From Bacillota bacterium (GTDB lineage: Bacteria; Bacillota; UBA4882; UBA8346): 57,611 bases of DNA. The notes beneath the pieces were generated by a model. It saw only the letters and a program-made list of their open reading frames with translations, ran no database searches and had not been told where the DNA came from. The translations under genes and the position numbers were made by a program. Shown here piece by piece: positions 52,264-57,611 of the stretch; within the stretch, counting starts at the first letter, position 1, and every line of letters begins with the position of its first letter. The stretch spans positions 1-57,611 of the forward strand of contig JAEVYU010000076.1 of the NCBI GenBank assembly GCA_023392595.1. The letters are read 5' to 3'.

Positions 52264-53265
52264 TTATTGGACCTTATACACAAAATACTTCCGTATTTCT
52301 TCGCGGGACATCGGTTTCACCGATAGTTCCCGGTTCATGGCGCCGCTGACCTCAACCTTGATTTCTTCATCGGCCGGTACATTGCCATATCCGGCGGTTA
52401 TCGTTGCTGCAAGGTTGATTAAGAAATCTTCCGGTGAACCGATATACATCGTAATAGGCCCGGCATAATCAACTAATTCCATGATCAAGTTTTCTGGATT
52501 GGCTGTCTTTTTGATGGCTTCATTTTCAGCCTGATCTTTTCCAATGATAATTTTGGCTTTCGGGCTTAAACGCAGATGTCTTCCAAAACGGAGGGAATTG
52601 ATGGAACTCATCGATAATTTGCCATCATGTTCCAACAAGTCTTTGACTTTTAAACTGTATTCTTCATTGGTGAGTAAACATCCCCCGGCCGGGCAGGGGT
52701 AATCCGTAATCCCGTATTCTTCAGCCAAATCGATTTGTTGAGTGCGTCCCCGGCCTTTGATATCAAGCAGTTTATTCCGGTCAACCCAGCCTTTTTCTTC
52801 CGGAATGGTCGGCCGCAAATGTTTGGCGCAAAGCGGACGCAAAATATAGCCGCGCAATCCCGAATCGCGCTCGACAATATCCAAAGCATCACGCCGTTGC
52901 GAATTGGGGCGCTGATCGATAACTTCACCGGTTAATAAGAAAGAGGCGCCAATCTCATCCATCTTGTTTTTAGCAATTATAAACTTGTGAATACGGCAAT
53001 CAAGACATGGGTTTAAACGCTTTCCATAACCGTGCGATGGTTTTTCAACAATTCGCAGATATTCTTCTCCGCAGGGATGGTAATGCAATTTGACATTCAA
53101 AGTTTTAGCGGCGTTGGCAGCGGCGCTGCAGCCACCCGATGCTCCCGAGCAACGGCAAAAAGGGCTGGTGAAATTGATGGCTTCCACCTCAATACCTGCC
53201 TCTTGGATGACTTTAATGGCTAAAGTGCTGTCTAAACCTCCGGATAATAATGCGAGTGCTTTCAT
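52264..53265 (-). CDS. PP-loop ATPase, MnmA/ThiI-like, cysteine-rich paralogue
   Basis: The 333-residue product has LSGGLDSTLAIKV at the N-terminus, a cysteine cluster FCRCSGASGGCS (Cys37, 39, 46), NPCLDCRI (Cys87, 90), Cys146 and CPAGGC (Cys191, 196). These suggest metal or Fe-S binding plus catalytic sulfur carrying, as in some tRNA thiolation enzymes. The C-terminal ~90 residues may bind RNA. ATG 53265 follows AGGGGGAAAT. A good promoter lies upstream. The exact tRNA target or product is unknown. Confidence 0.78.
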   Translation of the reverse strand: MKALALLSGGLDSTLAIKVIQEAGIEVEAINFTSPFCRCSGASGGCSAAANAAKTLNVKLHYHPCGEEYLRIVEKPSHGYGKRLNPCLDCRIHKFIIAKNKMDEIGASFLLTGEVIDQRPNSQRRDALDIVERDSGLRGYILRPLCAKHLRPTIPEEKGWVDRNKLLDIKGRGRTQQIDLAEEYGITDYPCPAGGCLLTNEEYSLKVKDLLEHDGKLSMSSINSLRFGRHLRLSPKAKIIIGKDQAENEAIKKTANPENLIMELVDYAGPITMYIGSPEDFLINLAATITAGYGNVPADEEIKVEVSGAMNRELSVKPMSREEIRKYFVYKVQ

Positions 53266-53341
53266 ATTTCCCCCTAAAATATCCTATATTGATTTGATTG
53301 ACAATGAGTTAACTGTAAACAAAAATGGATTTTCGTCTACG

Positions 53342-53370
53342 AGTTTAATATAGTCGTGGGGTTTTGTCAA
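53342..53370 (-). promoter_or_regulatory. Sigma-A promoter of the PP-loop gene pair
   Basis: On the minus strand TTGACA (53370-53365) and TAAACT (53347-53342) are exactly 17 bp apart. It lies 77 bp ahead of the ATG at 53265. The rest of this 251-bp divergent region shows only weak promoter-like boxes on the plus strand. Confidence 0.7.
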
Positions 53371-53516
53371 TCAAAGTTGCTAATCTGTAATGGCTTTTTA
53401 GCTGGTGCAACGAAGAGTGTCTTAACTAACCAAAGCAGGGATTTATAAGAAATTGTCGAAACAAATATTTTTATTGACTTATCATTGAACATCTAGAAAA
53501 AATTTGGAGGAATTTT

Positions 53517-54668
53517 ATGCGCATTGGTATTTTTACAAATTGTTATTATCCCCTGGTAAATGGAGTGGTAGGTGCAGTAACTTTACTTCGAAAAGGCTTT
53601 TTGGAAGCCGGTCATGAAGTATCCGTTTTTACACCTGCTTTTGAAGATTATCAAGACTTGGAACCCGGTATTTATCGGTACCCTTCGGTTAATTTAACCC
53701 CTAAGGTTAAATATCCGGTTGCCGTACCTGTTTCTCCCAAAATAAATAAAGCCTTGCACCATATTGAGCTGGATATTATCCACAGCCATCATCCGTTTGT
53801 TTTGGGACCGCTCGGGTTACGGCTGGCCCGGCAAAGAAAAATCCCGATCGTTTATACCTTTCACACGCAATATGACCAATACACGCATTATGTCCCTTTA
53901 CCCAGTTCCTTGGTACGCTGGTTCTCCACCCGTCAAGTAAGACGGTTTAGTCAGGATGTGGACCAAATCACAACGCCTGCCGAATCGGCGCGAAAAATTT
54001 TGCTGACATACGGCGTTACCAGACCTATTCAGGTTATACCCAATCCGACGGATTTGGATAAATTCCTTCATAACCATGGGGATAAAATTCGTGAAAAGTA
54101 TGGTTTAAAACAGGAAAAGTTGTTAATTAGTATCGGACGGATTGCTCCGGAGAAGAATTTAGATTTGTTGCTCCATTCATTTCGGCAGATGATTGCCAAC
54201 TCTGTGGCACATTTCCTTAAACTGATGATTGTGGGAGATGGCCCTGCATTACAAGGTTTAATCCAATATGCTTCCGAACTTGGTATCCAAGAAGACGTAA
54301 TTTTTACAGGACTTGTCGAACCTTCATTTGTCCCGGAGTACCTTGCTGCAGCCGATCTCTTCGTGATGACTTCAACGACAGAGGTAAAACCTCTGGCCCA
54401 ATTGGAGGCTTTGGCCAGCGGCGTCCCCATTGTAGCCGTTTCGGCAGCTGGCGCCAATGACACGATTGTACATGGTGAGAATGGATTGTTAACACCCGAA
54501 AACGCCCAGGCTTTTTCCGAGGCGGTTTTAAGTTTGTTGGGGAATTCTGAGCGATATCATTCTTTTCAGCAAAATGCCCGTAAGACAGCTTTACAGTATG
54601 GACACTCGACGATTGCGGCTCAATATTTGGAATTGTTTGAGACCCTGTTGAAAAGTCAAAGGAGGTAA
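53517..54668 (+). CDS. Glycosyltransferase family 4, diacylglycerol glucosyltransferase-like
   Basis: The 383-residue product opens MRIGIFTNCYYPLVNGV, a start shared by GT4 enzymes that glycosylate diacylglycerol. It has HSHHPFVLGPLGLRLA, SIGRIAPEKNLDLLLHSF and the donor-site segment STTEVKPLAQLEALASGVP. ATG 53517 follows TTGGAGGA. A lipid acceptor is inferred from resemblance only. Confidence 0.82.
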   Translation: MRIGIFTNCYYPLVNGVVGAVTLLRKGFLEAGHEVSVFTPAFEDYQDLEPGIYRYPSVNLTPKVKYPVAVPVSPKINKALHHIELDIIHSHHPFVLGPLGLRLARQRKIPIVYTFHTQYDQYTHYVPLPSSLVRWFSTRQVRRFSQDVDQITTPAESARKILLTYGVTRPIQVIPNPTDLDKFLHNHGDKIREKYGLKQEKLLISIGRIAPEKNLDLLLHSFRQMIANSVAHFLKLMIVGDGPALQGLIQYASELGIQEDVIFTGLVEPSFVPEYLAAADLFVMTSTTEVKPLAQLEALASGVPIVAVSAAGANDTIVHGENGLLTPENAQAFSEAVLSLLGNSERYHSFQQNARKTALQYGHSTIAAQYLELFETLLKSQRR

Positions 54669-54673
54669 AACAA

Positions 54674-55162
54674 ATGAGACCTTCCAAAGAGGAATACTAC
54701 TTAAATATTGCGGCGGAAGTGGCGGAAAGGGGGACATGTTTGCGGCGGAAATTCGGGGCGGTTATTGTCCGCGACGATCAGATTATCAGCACTGGTTATG
54801 TTGGCGCGCCCCGGGGGACCAAGAATTGTTGTGATATCGGTTCTTGTCCCAGAGAGATGGCTAACATTCCCCCTGGTGAACGCTATGAGTTGTGCCGTTC
54901 GGTTCATGCCGAGGCGAATGCGATAATTCATGCCGACCGCCTGAACATGATTGATGCCACGCTTTATTTAGCCTGTAAAGATGCAAAGACCGGTTCCTAC
55001 ACTCCCGGCACCAAGCCTTGCCGAATGTGTTCCCGTTGGATAATCAATGCCGGAATCCGTAATGTGATCGTCCGGGAAGAGGTAGGACGCTATACGGAAT
55101 ACTTGGTCGCGGATCTGGTTTGGGAAGAAAATTTGAACCTTAACGACCTTAAGGGATATTGA
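54674..55162 (+). CDS. comEB: dCMP deaminase (ComEB-like)
   Basis: The 162-residue zinc deaminase has the HAE site (SVHAEANAI, His78, Glu80) and zinc cysteines in PCRMCSRW (Cys116, Cys119). It converts dCMP to dUMP for thymidylate synthesis. ATG 54674 follows AAGGAGG and is 5 bp after the glycosyltransferase stop, so they form one operon. It converges on the purO-like gene. Confidence 0.92.
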   Translation: MRPSKEEYYLNIAAEVAERGTCLRRKFGAVIVRDDQIISTGYVGAPRGTKNCCDIGSCPREMANIPPGERYELCRSVHAEANAIIHADRLNMIDATLYLACKDAKTGSYTPGTKPCRMCSRWIINAGIRNVIVREEVGRYTEYLVADLVWEENLNLNDLKGY

Positions 55163-55166
55163 TTCC

Positions 55167-55892
55167 TTATTGATTGCGATTGATGATGCGGACTTGGACC
55201 TCGTGAGTTTGAACCTGAATCATTTTCACAAGTAAGGAAACCCTGTTTTCAGGGTTTAAAATGTCCCAATAATACTGAAGGGTCTGCTCAATTTCATTGA
55301 AAAGAATTACTGGATAAGGCTCGCCTTCAAAGGAAGGTAAGGGCTGTCCATCGCCGCGATAGGTATGAAGGCAATGCCCGATTCCGGGAATCGCTGCGCC
55401 ATAGTTGAAATAATTTCTTATACAATATTTTCGGTCATGGCCCGCGGATTTGAGAATGCTCAGTTTATAAAGATGTTTGGAATTGCTAAGATCGATCATT
55501 CCGGAAATTCTCGGTGTGAAATTCGGGGCATCCGGTTCAAATTCCCGACTGTTCAGGGCTTCTTCAAAAGTGCCGCCGCTTTGTATTGCCTGGTAAATCG
55601 TTTCGGTTTGGTCGCCATTGGTTACAATATGCGCATTCTTGGTGAATTTGACCGGATAATAGATAATGAGCGAAGGATCAGTGAGTTTGGATTCCTCGTA
55701 GGCTTTGGTGCGAATGAACCCGTTTTCGTGAACGAATACTCTATTTTGGCTGTTTTCACTTCTTCCCATGATCCAATAAACCTGAAGGTAGTTTTGACCG
55801 TCCGGGCTCAATCCCATAATGATACCTCTGCCGGGATAGGGATTCTTCGCCAGTTCCGCGATATTTTGTTTTGCCAGTTTACCGATCTCCAT
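55167..55892 (-). CDS. purO: PurO-type IMP cyclohydrolase
   Basis: The 241-residue product has NPYPGRGIIMGLSPDG and IMGRSENSQNRVF, both typical of the archaeal-type IMP cyclohydrolase (PurO), which closes the purine ring to give IMP. Most bacteria use the bifunctional PurH instead. ATG 55892 has GGAGG nearby upstream. No other purine gene is adjacent in the window. Confidence 0.8.
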   Translation of the reverse strand: MEIGKLAKQNIAELAKNPYPGRGIIMGLSPDGQNYLQVYWIMGRSENSQNRVFVHENGFIRTKAYEESKLTDPSLIIYYPVKFTKNAHIVTNGDQTETIYQAIQSGGTFEEALNSREFEPDAPNFTPRISGMIDLSNSKHLYKLSILKSAGHDRKYCIRNYFNYGAAIPGIGHCLHTYRGDGQPLPSFEGEPYPVILFNEIEQTLQYYWDILNPENRVSLLVKMIQVQTHEVQVRIINRNQ

Positions 55893-56083
55893 GGTGATTC
55901 CTCCAAGCGAATAATTTTCATTAATTTTCGATATGCATGGTCAGTATCCTTCAACCATTGTTTCATTAAATTTAAATTTGAGGTGTATTTTGTATTTATT
56001 CAGCGGGTTGGCAGGAGTTTGATAGTTCTATCCGAAATTGTATTCACGAAGAAGATAAAATTGGCTTGGAAGGAGAAGTGTAA

Positions 56084-57154
56084 GTGAGTCATAAGATTAC
56101 ATTAATCCCCGGAGACGGTACCGGCCCTGAGCTTACAGCAGCCGCCCGCCGGGTTATTGAAGCGACCGGAGTTAAAATTGATTGGGAAGTGATGGATGCC
56201 GGCGTGGATGTGATGGAGAAATACGGTACGCCTCTACCCGATCAGGTTTTGGAATCCATTCGTCGCAATAAAGTTGCCTTAAAAGGCCCGATTACTACGC
56301 CGATTGGCACCGGATTCCGAAGTGTCAACGTAGCGTTGCGCCACGCTTTGAATTTATATGCCTGCGTTCGCCCTTGCAAAACATATCCGGGAGTGCGTTC
56401 CCGCTATCAAGCTATTGATATCGTGATGGTCAGGGAAAATAGCGAGGATTTATATGCCGGGGTCGAGTTTGACCTGGAGTCGTCCGAATCCAAACAAATT
56501 ATAGGTATGGCAAAGGGTAAGATTCGAGAGGATTCAGCAATTTCCATCAAGCCGCTTTCAATTACCGGTTGCCGGAGAATTGTGGAATATGCTTTTATGT
56601 ACGCCGTTCAGAATGACCGAAAAAAGGTTACCGCAGTTGCCAAGGCCAATATCATGAAATTTACCGACGGGCTTTTTTATCGGGTTGCCCGTGAAGTGGC
56701 GAAGGAATATGAGGGCAAGATTGCTTATGAAGAGGTATTGGTTGATGCCATGTGTATGCAACTTGTACAGCGCCCTGAGGCTTTTGATGTAATGGTGATG
56801 CCCAACCTCTATGGTGATATTCTATCTGACCTTTGCGCCGGTTTGGTCGGCGGTCTGGGAGTAGCACCTGGAGCTAATATTGGGGATGGAGTGGCTCTGT
56901 TTGAACCGACTCATGGTTCAGCCCCAAAATATAAAGGAATGAATAAAGTTAACCCAACGGCGCTTATCTTATCGGGTATGCTGATGTTGCGGCATATCGG
57001 AGAAAATGAAGCGGCAGATCGATTGGAAAAGGCTGTCGCCGTTGTAATTGCAGAAAATAAGAACGTAACATACGATATGAAAGCTGATCGCAATGACTCG
57101 ACTGCCGTAGGAACCAAGGAAATGGCTGATGCAATTATTGCGAAGATGAAGTGA
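56084..57154 (+). CDS. Isocitrate/isopropylmalate dehydrogenase family, probable NAD-isocitrate dehydrogenase
   Basis: The 356-residue enzyme has LIPGDGTGPELTAAARRVIE, RENSEDLYAGVEF, DAMCMQLVQRPEAFDVMV and FEPTHGSAPKYKG. The substrate-binding region TPIGTGFRSVNVALR fits isocitrate (a Ser in the phosphorylation-loop position) rather than isopropylmalate, and the short length fits the NAD-dependent class. GTG 56084 follows AAGGAGAAG. Monocistronic, with a terminator. Confidence 0.85.
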   Translation: MSHKITLIPGDGTGPELTAAARRVIEATGVKIDWEVMDAGVDVMEKYGTPLPDQVLESIRRNKVALKGPITTPIGTGFRSVNVALRHALNLYACVRPCKTYPGVRSRYQAIDIVMVRENSEDLYAGVEFDLESSESKQIIGMAKGKIREDSAISIKPLSITGCRRIVEYAFMYAVQNDRKKVTAVAKANIMKFTDGLFYRVAREVAKEYEGKIAYEEVLVDAMCMQLVQRPEAFDVMVMPNLYGDILSDLCAGLVGGLGVAPGANIGDGVALFEPTHGSAPKYKGMNKVNPTALILSGMLMLRHIGENEAADRLEKAVAVVIAENKNVTYDMKADRNDSTAVGTKEMADAIIAKMK

Positions 57155-57179
57155 GAACGGACTGAAAAATAACGATAAA

Positions 57180-57210
57180 AAAGATCGCCTCGAAAGAGAC
57201 GGTCTTTTTT
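57180..57210 (+). terminator. Terminator after the isocitrate dehydrogenase gene
   Basis: AAAGATCGCCTC (57180-57191) pairs with GAGACGGTCTTT (57196-57207) with one mismatch and one G-T pair, GAAA loop and T run. Confidence 0.85.
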
Positions 57211-57328
57211 GAATATGCAGATTTAACAGAGGGCTCTTAATGGTCGTTGTAACCACTTTTTAGGAACATACTTTTAACTTGCATTATTAGCGGCACTATT
57301 GCCAAGACAGTACTATTTTATAAAAAAG

Positions 57329-57357
57329 TTGACAAAAAGAAACGGCTATGATAAACT
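57329..57357 (+). promoter_or_regulatory. Tandem promoter P1
   Basis: TTGACA (57329-57334), 17-bp spacer, TAAACT (57352-57357). Confidence 0.8.
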
Positions 57358-57413
57358 AAATTTCCTGTCAAACCATCAGATTAAGTCGTAAATTACGATT
57401 TAAAAGATGGAAG

Positions 57414-57442
57414 TTGACAGAAGGAGTCATCTGTGGTAAAAT
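57414..57442 (+). promoter_or_regulatory. Tandem promoter P2
   Basis: TTGACA (57414-57419), 17-bp spacer ending TGTGG, TAAAAT (57437-57442). Confidence 0.85.
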
Positions 57443-57494
57443 GAACGTCCTGTCAAATTCATCGAATGAAATGAAAAAGATTTTAAAGATGAGG

Positions 57495-57523
57495 TTGACA
57501 AAAGAAATAACCGGTGGTAAAAT
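57495..57523 (+). promoter_or_regulatory. Tandem promoter P3
   Basis: TTGACA (57495-57500), 17-bp spacer ending GGTGG, TAAAAT (57518-57523). Confidence 0.85.
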
Positions 57524-57577
57524 AATAAATCGTCAGCGCTATCCAATCAATCGAAAAAATGGTTGAAAAGAAAAGAG

Positions 57578-57606
57578 TTGACAAAGCAAGTAACTCATGG
57601 TAATAT
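57578..57606 (+). promoter_or_regulatory. Tandem promoter P4
   Basis: TTGACA (57578-57583), 17-bp spacer ending CATGG, TAATAT (57601-57606). It is the last one visible; the driven gene lies beyond the window. Confidence 0.85.
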
Positions 57607-57611
57607 AAGTA

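Larger units (their letters stand above)
57329..57611 (+). repeat. Diverged ~83-bp tandem repeat carrying the promoters
   Basis: The -10 boxes are 85, 81 and 83 bp apart. Units also share CCTGTCAAA after the -10 (P1 and P2) and A-rich stretches such as TTTAAAGATG before the next -35. This points to amplification of one promoter unit. Bases 57211-57328 between terminator and P1 hold no gene. Confidence 0.75.

Noticed and set aside
1..57611. CRISPR arrays, prophage genes and toxin-antitoxin pairs
   Set aside because: I saw no regular spacer-repeat array, no phage structural or integrase genes and no small paired toxin-antitoxin genes in the window.
1..57611. tRNA genes
   Set aside because: No cloverleaf with a TTCGANTC-type arm and anticodon stem was recognised in the intergenic regions.

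Overview
The window (about 57.6 kb) reads as chromosome of a spore-forming, low-to-mid GC Firmicute of the Clostridia/Limnochordia kind. It has dipicolinate synthase genes (dpaA, dpaB), a YlmC/YmxH-type sporulation protein, a lysine (L-box) riboswitch, strong AGGAGG-type ribosome sites with frequent TTG/GTG starts, and the DUF881/small-basic-protein pair typical of Firmicutes. No species can be named from the sequence alone.

Layout: (1) 1-2500 is a patchy accessory region. It holds an IS3 transposase tail, a possible structured RNA, an exported zinc-peptidase-like protein and an AT-rich RibD/DHFR-like gene behind a long inverted repeat. (2) 2535-7757 carries a long Lhr-type helicase, a zinc-ribbon protein and a PRC-barrel protein. 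(3) 7891-13175 is a lysine/dipicolinate block: L-box riboswitch, dapB, dpaA, dpaB, a hairpin-rich non-coding stretch, then aspartokinase and dapA. Together these make the lysine/diaminopimelate precursors and spore dipicolinate. (4) 13553-41570 is a surface-glycan locus. Homologues of WbpA, WbpB, WbpD, WbpE and WbpI suggest a full route to UDP-ManNAc(3NAc)A, joined by a flippase, six glycosyltransferases, an initiating sugar-phosphate transferase and extra acetyltransferases. (5) Inside this locus (16324-27997) sits a sugar-sensing and uptake module: AraC-type regulator, giant DUF5107-TPR protein, AraFGH-like L-arabinose ABC transporter, chemoreceptor and mutarotase-like protein. (6) 41619-48628 holds threonine aldolase, a diaminopimelate decarboxylase-like enzyme, a PhoPR-like two-component pair, an rRNA pseudouridine synthase, a small unknown gene and an MreB/Mbl protein. 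(7) 48890-53265 contains two tandem duplications side by side: a DUF881-Sbp gene pair, and two PP-loop (MnmA-like) ATPases of which one has lost several cysteines. (8) 53517-57154 carries a lipid-type glycosyltransferase, dCMP deaminase, a PurO-type IMP cyclohydrolase and an NAD-type isocitrate dehydrogenase. (9) The right edge holds four regularly spaced strong promoters pointing out of the window, as expected upstream of an rRNA or other highly expressed stable-RNA operon.

The most unusual signals are the cysteine-stripped PP-loop duplicate, the tandem promoter array, the hairpin-rich non-coding stretch between dpaB and the aspartokinase gene, the hairpin masking the dpaA start, the structured RNA candidate near the left edge, and the split UDP-ManNAc(3NAc)A pathway. 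All functional calls come from reading motifs and family resemblance; no database search was possible.
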